A stretch of DNA of 38,200 nucleotides from positions 1-38,200 of IMG/VR virus record IMGVR_UViG_3300028392_000142. One strand, written 5' to 3'. Source of the DNA: a virus. Under the pieces are notes generated by a model. That model saw nothing but the letters and a program-made list of their open reading frames with translations, was not told the origin of the DNA and ran no database searches. Positions 1 through 8,971 of the stretch are shown piece after piece. The stretch's first letter is position 1, and the number at the start of each line of letters is the position of its first letter. A program made the translations under genes and the position numbers.

Positions 1-1
1 G

Positions 2-316
2 TGTTTCACTTGCGACCGGGTGGAATACTGGCGTAAAATCCAGAATGGTCACTTTCAGTCAAGAAGGTTTTTATCGACTCGCTTTTACGACTTCAACTGC
101 GCTCCGCAGTGCTACGCTTGTAATGTCGGACTCAGTGGAATGCAGTACGAATATGGCATCAGACTTGACAAAAAGTATGGCGCGGGCACCGCAGACCATG
201 TTGTACAACTATCAAAAGACTTTTGTAAATTCAATTCGGATGAACTGCTAAAAATGATCGACGAAACAGAACAAAAAATACAATTCCTAAGGAAGTTGAA
301 AGACATATGGGATTAA
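2..316 (+). CDS. NinG/HNH-type nuclease, 5'-truncated
   Basis: The reading frame is open from base 2, so the true start lies left of the window; the GTG at 20 would cut off a CxxC pair (CFTC) belonging to the fold. The visible 104 residues contain CFTC, then GHFQSRRF, then CAPQCYACN, a Cys4-type zinc/His layout typical of the lambda NinG / recombination-endonuclease family (HNH superfamily), followed by the family-like GMQYEYGIRLDKKYG stretch and a charged helical tail. Family members act on branched or recombining phage DNA; here it could also be a mobile HNH nuclease sitting among structural genes. The gene ends 24 bases before the next one, which has its own promoter. Family assignment is fairly secure; the exact role is not. 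Confidence 0.75.
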   Translation, partial: CFTCDRVEYWRKIQNGHFQSRRFLSTRFYDFNCAPQCYACNVGLSGMQYEYGIRLDKKYGAGTADHVVQLSKDFCKFNSDELLKMIDETEQKIQFLRKLKDIWD

Positions 317-327
317 ATTAATTTTTG

Positions 328-335
328 TATATTTG
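328..335 (+). promoter_or_regulatory. Bacteroidetes-type promoter (-7 element) upstream of the 341 gene
   Basis: TATATTTG matches TAnnTTTG exactly and ends 5 bases before the ATG at 341. No good TTTG/TTG lies at the usual -33 distance. If the element behaves as in Bacteroides, transcription starts at or within a base or two of the ATG. Confidence 0.65.
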
Positions 336-340
336 TGTAA

Positions 341-1162
341 ATGACAGGTGCTCAATTTTACGATTTGCTGCAGCAAAAAATTGACAAGGCTTACAGTGCT
401 TACATAGACACAACTAAAGCCAATCGATTAATTGAAGAGACAATCCTTAGGTTGTGTGAAAAACTGTATAGTACGTTAGACACACAAAAGGAATATGACG
501 AGTTGTGGAGTTTATTAGTAAAGGATGAAACGAAAGTTGTTACAAATCAGTACTTTGATTTATCTGGCTTGTCTAGAACCTACATGCACTTATTTCGTTT
601 GGGATTTACTTTTGATACTTTGCTTGGAAACTTAACTCGTACTTCAACCGGATCTGGTCCATTTACTACTGTATTTACTTCGACTGGTCACAGCGCAAGA
701 AAAGGGGATACAATTAAAGTAGGATCTAATACTGGTACTGTGGTATCGCATACCAAAACAAAATTTACAGTAACTTCTGCTGCTACATTAGTAACAGGTT
801 CTGTTTATTTAACACGTTTCTTTGAGGGTAACGAGTGGTTCTCAGATCGTAAAAAAGATTCTTATCACGCTCCTACCATTTTTACTCCAAAGTATCAGTT
901 TCAAAATAGAATCAGTGGAAGCAATAACGTAAAGTCGTTGTACATTTATCCTCAGTGTTCTAGTTTGACAATCGATTATATGGCTTTACCTACTGTAGCC
1001 ACCGGTCATATCTTTTTATCAACGGATGCTACAGCAATCACTGCATACACAGAAAAGTTTTTATACAGGTTGGCAGATGAATGTGTATTTACCTATGCTG
1101 AACAAGTTCGCGATGCTGAACTTCATCAGACTTCTGCTCAAAGTATAATGATTAATCCATGA
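341..1162 (+). CDS. Probable tail ring/adaptor protein with inserted beta domain
   Basis: 273 aa, start placed by the promoter 5 bases upstream. The N-terminal 70 residues are helical; then comes a beta-rich Thr/Ser/Gly segment (about residues 100-165, including HSARKGDTIKVGSNTG) that looks like a small barrel inserted into the core; the C-terminal 45 residues are helical again. Helical ends with a beta middle, first position in a chain of three similar-sized genes, and the huge tail protein downstream fit a head-to-tail ring/adaptor protein (T7 gp11-like or crAss-like ring proteins). No motif proves this; the call is from context and predicted architecture. Its last four bases (ATGA) overlap the next gene. 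Confidence 0.45.
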   Translation: MTGAQFYDLLQQKIDKAYSAYIDTTKANRLIEETILRLCEKLYSTLDTQKEYDELWSLLVKDETKVVTNQYFDLSGLSRTYMHLFRLGFTFDTLLGNLTRTSTGSGPFTTVFTSTGHSARKGDTIKVGSNTGTVVSHTKTKFTVTSAATLVTGSVYLTRFFEGNEWFSDRKKDSYHAPTIFTPKYQFQNRISGSNNVKSLYIYPQCSSLTIDYMALPTVATGHIFLSTDATAITAYTEKFLYRLADECVFTYAEQVRDAELHQTSAQSIMINP

Positions 1163-1809
1163 GTACACTTGCTCAAATTGTCGATAGAATTAAATCGAAC
1201 TTAACCGGGGGTATCACAACAGACGAAACTCGTTTCGAAGATGCATTTATTGAATCTAAGATTCACAATCACCGGGCTTCTTATTTGTCTGCTATTTCAC
1301 GTCAGCCTACTAGAGACAGAATCAACGACTCATTTCTTCAAGTCTACCATATAGACTTATTGGAATACGATGTAGAATGTGACGTGGTAAAATTCACTTG
1401 CCCTACTGTAATTCAGTTGGATGAAAGACATGATGGATTCTTTTACGTAGGTCACATTAATGGTTTAAAACCCTTTATTCGGTTGCGTACAAACTACCCT
1501 GCCTTGAGTATGCATTCTTTATTTCAAAAGGAGAAAGAAATCGTTTGGGATTACCGAGCAGATTATGATGGTCAGTGGTATATCAATGTTTACAGAAACC
1601 CCAAATTGACCAAATTATTGGTTATGGCTATATTTAATGACCCAACCGCAGTTCCAAACTATCGTAAAGACATAGATCAATATCCGTTGGACGGCGTTGC
1701 AGAACATGAAATTGTTGATGCGGTAAGTACAGACTTGCTTCATAAAAATATCGGAATGCCAGATATGTTATCTGACTCCGCAGAAATTAACGCCCCAACT
1801 AGGAAATGA
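1159..1809 (+). CDS. Probable tail ring/adaptor protein
   Basis: 216 aa, starting inside the previous stop (ATGA overlap), so probably translationally coupled. An N-terminal helical part (MSTLAQIVDRIKSNL), a central beta-rich part with many aromatic residues, and a C-terminal helical part (about residues 170-210) repeat the layout of its neighbours. It is likely another ring or adaptor layer between portal and nozzle in a short-tailed phage. No enzymatic motif or membrane segment is visible. Without structure prediction, a minor capsid or tail completion protein is equally possible. Confidence 0.4.
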   Translation: MSTLAQIVDRIKSNLTGGITTDETRFEDAFIESKIHNHRASYLSAISRQPTRDRINDSFLQVYHIDLLEYDVECDVVKFTCPTVIQLDERHDGFFYVGHINGLKPFIRLRTNYPALSMHSLFQKEKEIVWDYRADYDGQWYINVYRNPKLTKLLVMAIFNDPTAVPNYRKDIDQYPLDGVAEHEIVDAVSTDLLHKNIGMPDMLSDSAEINAPTRK

Positions 1810-2297
1810 AAATTGAAGATGTGATAGCCGCCGCTTGCGAGGAACTTCAAATAAGTTACTCTGAGAATGCCTTATGGTTTAAGGTATTGGTCAACCAAGT
1901 GATGAGAACATTCCGTTCATCTCATGCTACGCACGTGTACGATATTTTATTGACAGCGGAAGATTCACGCATAACATTGCCTGATGGCTACAATAAATTA
2001 TTAACCGTTCACCTATGCAATGGTGGATTGTACTGCGAAAAATATGATTTTGATATTCAAAATGACTGTATCATTTTTAAATCTCAATTGGGAATTATAG
2101 ATGGTTACAAGTTTAACATAAAATATCGAGGCTTTCCTGTTGACGAACATGGCAACTTGATTTTAAAACCAGAATGGGAAAGAATGTTTGTGGCCTACAT
2201 TGGATGGAAATATTCACGTAGGCATTTTGAAAGGTATGCTCCTGTAATGGATAGTTTCAAAAGAGAATATCAATTACAGCGAGTGGCTAACGTATAA
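1806..2297 (+). CDS. Probable tail ring/adaptor protein
   Basis: 163 aa, overlapping the previous stop by four bases (ATGA). The layout is helix (1-40), beta core with 'LPDGYNKLLTVHL' followed by short strands around residues 55-115, then helix (about 120-158). A helical bundle interrupted by a small beta module with a 'LPD-hydrophobic' turn is characteristic of T7 gp11 / P22 gp4-like adaptors and the ring proteins of crAss-like phages. The gene directly precedes the giant tail gene with a 3-base gap. The call is inferred from architecture and context only. Confidence 0.45.
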   Translation: MKIEDVIAAACEELQISYSENALWFKVLVNQVMRTFRSSHATHVYDILLTAEDSRITLPDGYNKLLTVHLCNGGLYCEKYDFDIQNDCIIFKSQLGIIDGYKFNIKYRGFPVDEHGNLILKPEWERMFVAYIGWKYSRRHFERYAPVMDSFKREYQLQRVANV

Positions 2298-2300
2298 GAC

Positions 2301-5300
2301 ATGTCACAACTGGTAAAGTTAATGCAGTCGGGAGTAATGGATTCTGATGCCGATCCTCAGTTGATTGGGCAAGGAAACTATGTAGATGGTGTAAACATTC
2401 GTCACCGTGATTTAACGGGAGCAAATGTCGGAGGAGTAACGCCAGTAAAAGGAAATAGTTTCATGTCTCCTTGGGATGGAACATCGATTCCTATTCCTTC
2501 TGATTTAACCAAAACCATTCAAGACAACGCCACTTCGTTGGCAGTATTTCGATTTTATATTACTGTATCAGTCGATCCCAATGCTACTTTTAGTGGCAAT
2601 ATTTATCTTCAGAATCTAGGTACTATTTATACGGTTTCGCTTAGTGGTACAGCAAACGTGAGTTTGACTACTTGGAGAAATACATTGGCAGGTGCCCTTC
2701 AAGTATTACTTACGGGTGTCACAAACCCATTTATTATTGGCTCTGTTACTAGCATAACAAGTACGTATGGGTATTTTGAATTGCGTAAGAACCCCGCGGC
2801 CACTCCATCTGCTGCTTTGGTAGATGATGACTTTTTATTATTTGAAGATGGAAATTTAGCTGACATAGTTCAGAAATCAGAATTTGTAGACGGTACAGGT
2901 GCTTTTAAAGTAATTGGAATGCAAAGTGTTGGTAACGATACTTTCATTTGGTCATGTACACCCGAGGTTACATCTGGAAGCCCAGCGCGAACAATTAGTG
3001 AAATCGGAGTATTGGTCTCAAACCCAACCAATGGTACCACTCAATACACAACTTTGCTTCAATGTAAATTACTAGGCTTTAGTCAAAGTTATCAAATTCA
3101 AGCTCAGGTAGAAAAAAGAACCAATGAAGTAATTCTTTACTGGACTGACGATTTTAATAAACCGCGCACTTTAACAGTTCCGTATCCTTACGTCGCCAAT
3201 GGTGTACTTATATCAAACGGAGGTAATATCGACTTTGCCAAAGTAGATCAGCAGTTATCTTATTTTGTAGCCAACCCAAACGCTACGATTGCAATTACCG
3301 GCATAAACGAAGGCGGAGGTTCATTGATTTGTGGTAATAAAAGATACAGTGGGAGGTTCTTAACAGACGATTTGGTAGGTACGGATTATATGTATCCAAC
3401 GAATCCCGTTAACATTTATTCTGCTAAAAAAAGTACTCCTAGTAAAATCTTAGGAGATATCCCGGGGACTCAGACCAATAAAAGTGTTACGATTAAAATC
3501 GACAATATCCCGGTAAACGAATATGCCTATTTTGAATTGGTAGCAATCGAATACGAAGGACAGACATTTACTTTAAAAACAGTACAGCGAGTATTGTTAG
3601 GATCTAACACATCAATTGAAATTACTCACAGTAATAACGGGCAAGATAACTTTCCGTTGGCCCCGGCCGAGTTACTAGCAATTACAGCGAAGTTTACTCA
3701 AGTAAAAACATTGAAGATACATTCAAACCGAATGTTCATGTCCAATGTAGTAGAGCAAACAGATAAAGATTTGAGTGCGTGGGCTCAGACCATTAAACAC
3801 TCTATTGAACAAAAGACAATAGACTCCATATTCCGAAACAACCGAAGCGGTACTGCGGATATGACAAAGCCCTATCCTTTATTTAAATACGGGGAGTATT
3901 TAGATCCATTCAACACTTACACGAATACTTCTTACATGATCAATGATACCTATCGTTTTGGTATTCAAGTTCAATGGAAAGAAACTGGTAAGTGGAGTGC
4001 ACCTTATTGGGTGGATGACATTCGTTTTGATACATTGGCCTACAATGTCACCGATCCCGTGGGTACGCCCGGCTCTTGGAGAAGAACCGCTAACAACATC
4101 ACTACTACAAATTTGGGAGATGTCGATAGTAAATTGGTTTATATTTATTACCCGAAATTCCACAATGTTAATTTAAATTATATTGTAAATGGTGATTATT
4201 TGTATAAACAAATCAAAGCATTTAGGATTGTTAGAAGTAAAAGAATCCCTGAAGTATTGGCTACTGGAATTGCTATTGCAGCAACAAGAGATACTTCTAG
4301 TGCGACAACTGTAATCCCGTTCCATAAAGACTTAGCGGCAGGTTATGCTGTATTTAATACGTATCCGAACAACTTTTGTCGGAGATATCGCACGGGTGCA
4401 CCGGTCGAAAATATACAAGTTGGCGATTTAGATAAATCTGAATTTGCTTATTTTCATTCTCCTGATTTATATTTTAATAATTTTAATTACGCTTATTCTT
4501 CTGGAGATAAGTTAAAGGTATTAAACGTACCTTTTTCGTATGATGAATCCGTTTTACAAGGGCAGTCAGTAGGAGACTTTGAATCTGTGTATGAAGATTT
4601 TACAGGTTATTTTTCTTCGAGTTTAATAAATTATACTGACTTTAATGTTTCCTATGGTCAGAGTTTGGATACAGGGGAGTTAATAACAAGTTTTAATGGA
4701 GGGGCTACAAATGTAAAAAACGGAATTAACGTACCGAGTTCCGGTACTGTAAATGCTTTTTACAGTAATATGCGTTCTTGTATTGCATTTCAATTGGCTA
4801 CAAAACTTTCAACAATTACCGCAGCGTATCAGCCGTTTAGTAAAGAAGGAGTAGTTTACGCTCAGATTTTTAGAGATAAAAAAGCCAATTTAAAATACCC
4901 GATCAATAAAAACGAAAGCAATTACGAGTCAACTGGTCACATGACAGTTTTGACTGGTAATGAAAGGGGCATTTTAAATTCTATTTCTGTATTTGGCGGA
5001 GACGTATTTAATCAAAAGACACATATGTCAGTGAGAATGAGTACTTCTAATCCATCGCCAAAAAATGGTTTTGGCTTGGGTTATTCGTTTTACTCTCAGA
5101 ATGTTTGCAATAGTCAAATGTTCTACGCTGTTCCGCACAACTTAGAGGACGCAGGACCAGGATATATTTTTCCTCAATATTTGGACAAACAAACTACAGG
5201 TTTTGGTGTTACTTATGGACAAATGCGATATGCATTCTTGGGAGCGGGTTCTTACGAACGAGTTTACCAAGGCACTATCGGAGCAGGTTTACTGTACTGG

Positions 5301-6734
5301 CTTGAGTTATGGCCGGAGGTAAGTAATCAAAATAATTACGATACGCAATATAGTTTTATTGATAACACGATTGTAGAGTCAGGATTTGATCCCGCTGTTA
5401 CATACAATGGAGATAAACCTGCGACCGTAATTTGGTCTCAGACCAAAGCAGTAAATGCAAGAAAAGACAACTACCGGGTATTTAAACCAATCGATACAGT
5501 TGACTTAAATTTGAACGAAGGTGAAATTATCAACCACGAAATTCTAAATGGTAATTTGTACACTTGGCAACCATATTCAGTAAGAAGGCAATCGGTTAAT
5601 GAACCTACTGCTTTACAAGGGGCTAGCAGTTCAAGTGTAATTGTGGGTAGTGGTGGAGTCATGTCCTACCCTGGTTTGCAGTTGTCAAGTTTAGGAGCCA
5701 CCAAGAAGTGGGCGATGGTAAAAGGTTCGACAATCTCTGGCGGTGATAGTATGTATTGGTACAACGACCAACTCAGAAAGGTCATTCGCTTTGGAGAAAA
5801 TGGCATTCAGATTATTTCGGATCGCGGAGTAGCGTCATTTTTGAACACATCTGCCAACTGGCTCTCAGATAAAGAACAACCAATTACCGGTTACGGAGTA
5901 AACGCAGGATGGAATGATAGATTTGCTGAAGCGTTATTTACGTTCAAAGCAGTTGATCCAACCATCGTTCAATACGCAATTTATGACAGCACCCCGGCTT
6001 TGATTAACTACACGGTTGGAAATCTGGTTGTCAATAATGATTTGGGTGGCGTATCGTCTGTTTTAAGCGCTACTACTGCCCCTCGGCATATCTCAGGCAT
6101 GAGTTATGTATATCGTTGCAAGTTAGCCCACGTAGCGAGTTCTACGCGTGTGCCTGGAACAGGTGTATCTTGGACTACTTATTGGGATCAGTTAACGCCC
6201 GAGTCAAACCCAAGTTACTACACGATGTTTACTTTGGTGTATGACGAAATCAAAAATGGGTTTATTTCTTTCTTGAGTATGTACCCAAATATTTACGCTG
6301 TTCGCACCAACACTTTCTACACTACAATTCCAAATGCGCAGAATAAGTTATATGTTCAGAATCCAGGCAATTACAATACTTTTTATGGTACTGCATACAG
6401 CGGTAGTATTACTGGGGTTATTAACATTGACCCGAACATGTCAAAAACTTATGAGGCTTTACAGGTGGTTTCTCATACAACTCCAAAAAGATTAGATTTC
6501 ACTACGCGGGACCACGTTTCGTTTTTGATAGACTCAGAATTTGAAAAAAGAGAAGACTTTTATTATGCCCCTGTTAAAAATGATTCAACAATTGCAGGAG
6601 TAAATAGTTCAGATACTAGTAGATTATGGGGCAGATATCTCAAAATTAAGTTTACATTTGAGGGAAATGTATTTCAGAAACTTATCGATTACGTCGTTAA
6701 GTTCCGCTCAAATCATAGGTTGTATAATAAGTAA
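2301..6734 (+). CDS. Very large tail protein, probable nozzle/stabilisation protein
   Basis: 1477 aa, beta-rich throughout, Asn/Thr/Tyr/Gly-rich, no membrane segment and no catalytic motif. The N-terminus, with GQGNYVDGVNIRHRDLTGAN and a following VTPVKGNS, has the 'DARNV...R..G...' flavour of P22 gp10/T7 gp12-type tail stabilisation or nozzle proteins and of the crAss-like 'muzzle', which are beta-propeller based. It follows three ring/adaptor candidates and precedes the internal-protein cassette, the order expected in podoviruses. It would form the distal tail through which the internal proteins and DNA leave. A fibre-bearing hub is the main alternative. The stop is followed by a promoter for the next operon. 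Confidence 0.5.
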   Translation: MSQLVKLMQSGVMDSDADPQLIGQGNYVDGVNIRHRDLTGANVGGVTPVKGNSFMSPWDGTSIPIPSDLTKTIQDNATSLAVFRFYITVSVDPNATFSGNIYLQNLGTIYTVSLSGTANVSLTTWRNTLAGALQVLLTGVTNPFIIGSVTSITSTYGYFELRKNPAATPSAALVDDDFLLFEDGNLADIVQKSEFVDGTGAFKVIGMQSVGNDTFIWSCTPEVTSGSPARTISEIGVLVSNPTNGTTQYTTLLQCKLLGFSQSYQIQAQVEKRTNEVILYWTDDFNKPRTLTVPYPYVANGVLISNGGNIDFAKVDQQLSYFVANPNATIAITGINEGGGSLICGNKRYSGRFLTDDLVGTDYMYPTNPVNIYSAKKSTPSKILGDIPGTQTNKSVTIKIDNIPVNEYAYFELVAIEYEGQTFTLKTVQRVLLGSNTSIEITHSNNGQDNFPLAPAELLAITAKFTQVKTLKIHSNRMFMSNVVEQTDKDLSAWAQTIKHSIEQKTIDSIFRNNRSGTADMTKPYPLFKYGEYLDPFNTYTNTSYMINDTYRFGIQVQWKETGKWSAPYWVDDIRFDTLAYNVTDPVGTPGSWRRTANNITTTNLGDVDSKLVYIYYPKFHNVNLNYIVNGDYLYKQIKAFRIVRSKRIPEVLATGIAIAATRDTSSATTVIPFHKDLAAGYAVFNTYPNNFCRRYRTGAPVENIQVGDLDKSEFAYFHSPDLYFNNFNYAYSSGDKLKVLNVPFSYDESVLQGQSVGDFESVYEDFTGYFSSSLINYTDFNVSYGQSLDTGELITSFNGGATNVKNGINVPSSGTVNAFYSNMRSCIAFQLATKLSTITAAYQPFSKEGVVYAQIFRDKKANLKYPINKNESNYESTGHMTVLTGNERGILNSISVFGGDVFNQKTHMSVRMSTSNPSPKNGFGLGYSFYSQNVCNSQMFYAVPHNLEDAGPGYIFPQYLDKQTTGFGVTYGQMRYAFLGAGSYERVYQGTIGAGLLYWLELWPEVSNQNNYDTQYSFIDNTIVESGFDPAVTYNGDKPATVIWSQTKAVNARKDNYRVFKPIDTVDLNLNEGEIINHEILNGNLYTWQPYSVRRQSVNEPTALQGASSSSVIVGSGGVMSYPGLQLSSLGATKKWAMVKGSTISGGDSMYWYNDQLRKVIRFGENGIQIISDRGVASFLNTSANWLSDKEQPITGYGVNAGWNDRFAEALFTFKAVDPTIVQYAIYDSTPALINYTVGNLVVNNDLGGVSSVLSATTAPRHISGMSYVYRCKLAHVASSTRVPGTGVSWTTYWDQLTPESNPSYYTMFTLVYDEIKNGFISFLSMYPNIYAVRTNTFYTTIPNAQNKLYVQNPGNYNTFYGTAYSGSITGVINIDPNMSKTYEALQVVSHTTPKRLDFTTRDHVSFLIDSEFEKREDFYYAPVKNDSTIAGVNSSDTSRLWGRYLKIKFTFEGNVFQKLIDYVVKFRSNHRLYNK

Positions 6735-6750
6735 TTAAAACATAAATTTG
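6720..6750 (+). promoter_or_regulatory. Bacteroidetes-type promoter upstream of the 6756 gene
   Basis: TTG at 6720-6722, 20 bases, then TAAATTTG at 6743-6750, which ends 5 bases before the ATG at 6756. Both elements and their spacing fit the phylum consensus. The -33 part lies inside the end of the upstream gene. Confidence 0.7.
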
Positions 6751-6755
6751 TAATC

Positions 6756-7388
6756 ATGGCAGGACCTTATCAAGAGTTAGACGGAAACGTAGATAGTATG
6801 CCAGCCGGCAGTCCTTCACCAGTAGGTGGCGGTGGTGGCGGTGGTACGTCGTTGGGCGGTGGTCCATTGGGTATGATGATGGGGATTACTCAACTGGCAG
6901 TGGGACTAAACCAAGCCAGAAAAGCAAAAAAACTACCCTTTCCACAGTACACGGAGGGAATGAAATATGCTTTGCAAAGTCAACAAATGGCAAAAGAAAA
7001 CATGCAAAGAGGATTAGGTTCAGAAAGAATTGCCGGAATGAACCAAGCACTTGATACTCAGAACGCATTGGCTTACCGAAACATTTCGGAAAACTCTCCT
7101 CAAGGAGCAAGTTACTTTGGTCGAGTTGCGGCAATGGATAGAAATACAGGGCAACAAAACATTGTTGGTCAAGATTTAGCGTATCGTACTCAACAACAAG
7201 ATCGTTTTACTCAGGCAAATAGTGCCTTGACGGCAATTCAGCAGCGTTCAATTGAAGCACAAAGATCCTACAAGATCATGGCTCAACAAGCGGCTGGAGC
7301 AGCAATCAAACAAGGAAGTGAAAACTTCATAAAAGGCGCTGAGGGAACAGCACAAATGGGAATGCAAGCAGCAAAAATGATGGTATAA
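6756..7388 (+). CDS. Probable small internal virion (ejection) protein
   Basis: 210 aa. Residues 19-40 form a glycine-rich linker (a run of seven Gly plus SLGGGPLGMMMG), followed by a long Gln/Ala/Met-rich helical region (about 50-210) with no Cys, no charged membrane anchor and a QQQ-rich centre. The size and Ala/Gln-rich helical character resemble T7 gp14-type internal core proteins, and the gene opens a series of small, medium and giant proteins (210, 509, 4123 aa) parallel to T7 gp14-gp15-gp16. A scaffold-like role is the alternative. It has its own promoter; the next gene starts 1 base after its stop. Confidence 0.45.
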   Translation: MAGPYQELDGNVDSMPAGSPSPVGGGGGGGTSLGGGPLGMMMGITQLAVGLNQARKAKKLPFPQYTEGMKYALQSQQMAKENMQRGLGSERIAGMNQALDTQNALAYRNISENSPQGASYFGRVAAMDRNTGQQNIVGQDLAYRTQQQDRFTQANSALTAIQQRSIEAQRSYKIMAQQAAGAAIKQGSENFIKGAEGTAQMGMQAAKMMV

Positions 7389-7389
7389 A

Positions 7390-8919
7390 ATGGCAGACTT
7401 TAATTTAGCAGCGGCTGTAGGTGCCACAGGTGAGGCACCAGATTACGAGAAACTACTGAGCAATTGGCAGAAATCTCGTATTCCTCAAGGTCCAGACTCT
7501 GCTGATAAAGCCCATTTAAGAGATTTATACAAAATGATATCAGTCGATAAAACTGCGTATCATCCAGTATACCAAAAAGAAGTTACAAAAGCAACCCAAG
7601 ATTTTTATCTTACCTACCGTAATGCAAGAGCAAATAATGATGACGATGTAGTTGAGCAAGTACAAACCGCATTTGAAAGATGGAATGAAATTGCAGATAA
7701 TGCAAAGTTAAAAAGTCCAGATTTATTTGCATTAAAAAACAAAGCAGAAGGGGGAGCAAAATCAGGAATATTTGTTTCGCCTAGTGACAGATTAGCAGCA
7801 AATTTATTAAAAGATTCAAAAAGTCCCGAAGATTTTTATGGTAGACTAGAAGCAAATAAAGATGCATTGAACGATGGCTATTTTAATTTTGACTCTCAAA
7901 ATCAAACTATTATAACACCGACTCACCCAACAATTGATTACGATAGAGAATTGAAATCTATTTTGTCAACTAAGAAATTAACTATTGGAGAGCAACAGAT
8001 TAAATCAGCAGATGGCAAAACTACTACCACTCAGTCCGTGCAAGGACTTCCGTTGGATAGACAGGATGCTCGTAAACTGAGAAATTACTATTTGGATAAT
8101 ACAGGCGAGGATCCAGGGGAAGAATATAAATATAATGCTTACGATGTTGGAAAAGAATCTTATTGGAAAACAGATCCAATGATTAAGCAACAATACAGAG
8201 CAACCCACCCTGAGTTTAAAGCACTGAGTGACGATGCACTTTACAATGAATTTTATAAGCAGCACGTCATTCCAAACACCCCAATGGTGGAAAAGACTGT
8301 TTCTTTGTATGCTGGACCACGAACTAGTCTTTATGTAAATACTGCTGAGACTAATGAGCCGGGTACTTTCCAAGGTAGTGCTACAACATTTACCTACGCT
8401 AATGGCAAAACAATCAACAGTAAGCGTACAACAGCATTATCAAAAGATGCAGATGGCGTTGCTGTACAATGGGCAGCCAATCAATATGCAGTAGATAAAG
8501 CAACAGGATTACCAGCGTTTGACGCTAGTGATACTGGTAATTACAATTTCAAGATTGCTAACGTAATGGTTTTGCCTTGTATTAAGGCAAAAGATGCTAG
8601 TGGAAGAATCTATTGGAAACCTTTGGATGCGACGTCAGAATCTGAAGTACAAGCCAACGGTGAATTAGCAAAAGGCTTACGTTACTTGCCATTTGCTGAG
8701 GCCACAATTCAAGAATTGAACATCTCGGCTCTTCCTACGGTAGGTGGAAAGAACATCTTGATGCCTTTGTATGAAGACGGTACTGTTAAAAAAGTAAATA
8801 ATAGCAATGACCAAGGTTCTGCGTTGTTGGGTGCTTTGTTTACCAACAGAAAACTAAACGAAAAAGAAAGCATAAACTGGCGCACTGAGTGGAATAGAAT
8901 GTCTAAACTCTTCAAGTAA
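7390..8919 (+). CDS. Probable internal virion protein, unknown fold
   Basis: 509 aa, soluble, rich in Asp/Lys/Ala/Asn. Predicted helical in the first 150 residues (MADFNLAAAVGATGEAPDYEKLL onward in short helices) and mixed afterwards. No signal peptide, membrane segment or enzymatic motif is visible. It lies one base after the previous stop and is followed by the giant gene, so it is probably the middle member of an ejection-protein cassette. I do not recognise a family. Confidence 0.4.
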   Translation: MADFNLAAAVGATGEAPDYEKLLSNWQKSRIPQGPDSADKAHLRDLYKMISVDKTAYHPVYQKEVTKATQDFYLTYRNARANNDDDVVEQVQTAFERWNEIADNAKLKSPDLFALKNKAEGGAKSGIFVSPSDRLAANLLKDSKSPEDFYGRLEANKDALNDGYFNFDSQNQTIITPTHPTIDYDRELKSILSTKKLTIGEQQIKSADGKTTTTQSVQGLPLDRQDARKLRNYYLDNTGEDPGEEYKYNAYDVGKESYWKTDPMIKQQYRATHPEFKALSDDALYNEFYKQHVIPNTPMVEKTVSLYAGPRTSLYVNTAETNEPGTFQGSATTFTYANGKTINSKRTTALSKDADGVAVQWAANQYAVDKATGLPAFDASDTGNYNFKIANVMVLPCIKAKDASGRIYWKPLDATSESEVQANGELAKGLRYLPFAEATIQELNISALPTVGGKNILMPLYEDGTVKKVNNSNDQGSALLGALFTNRKLNEKESINWRTEWNRMSKLFK

Positions 8920-8959
8920 TTGCCTTAAAGTTATTCGTTTAAATCTTATCTAGGTTTAT

Positions 8960-8967
8960 TATATTTG
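8960..8967 (+). promoter_or_regulatory. Bacteroidetes-type promoter (-7 element) for the giant gene
   Basis: TATATTTG, ending 4 bases before the ATG at 8972, within the only gap (52 bases) of this module. No clear -33 TTTG. It gives the 12.4-kb gene its own transcription start. Confidence 0.65.
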
Positions 8968-8971
8968 TAAT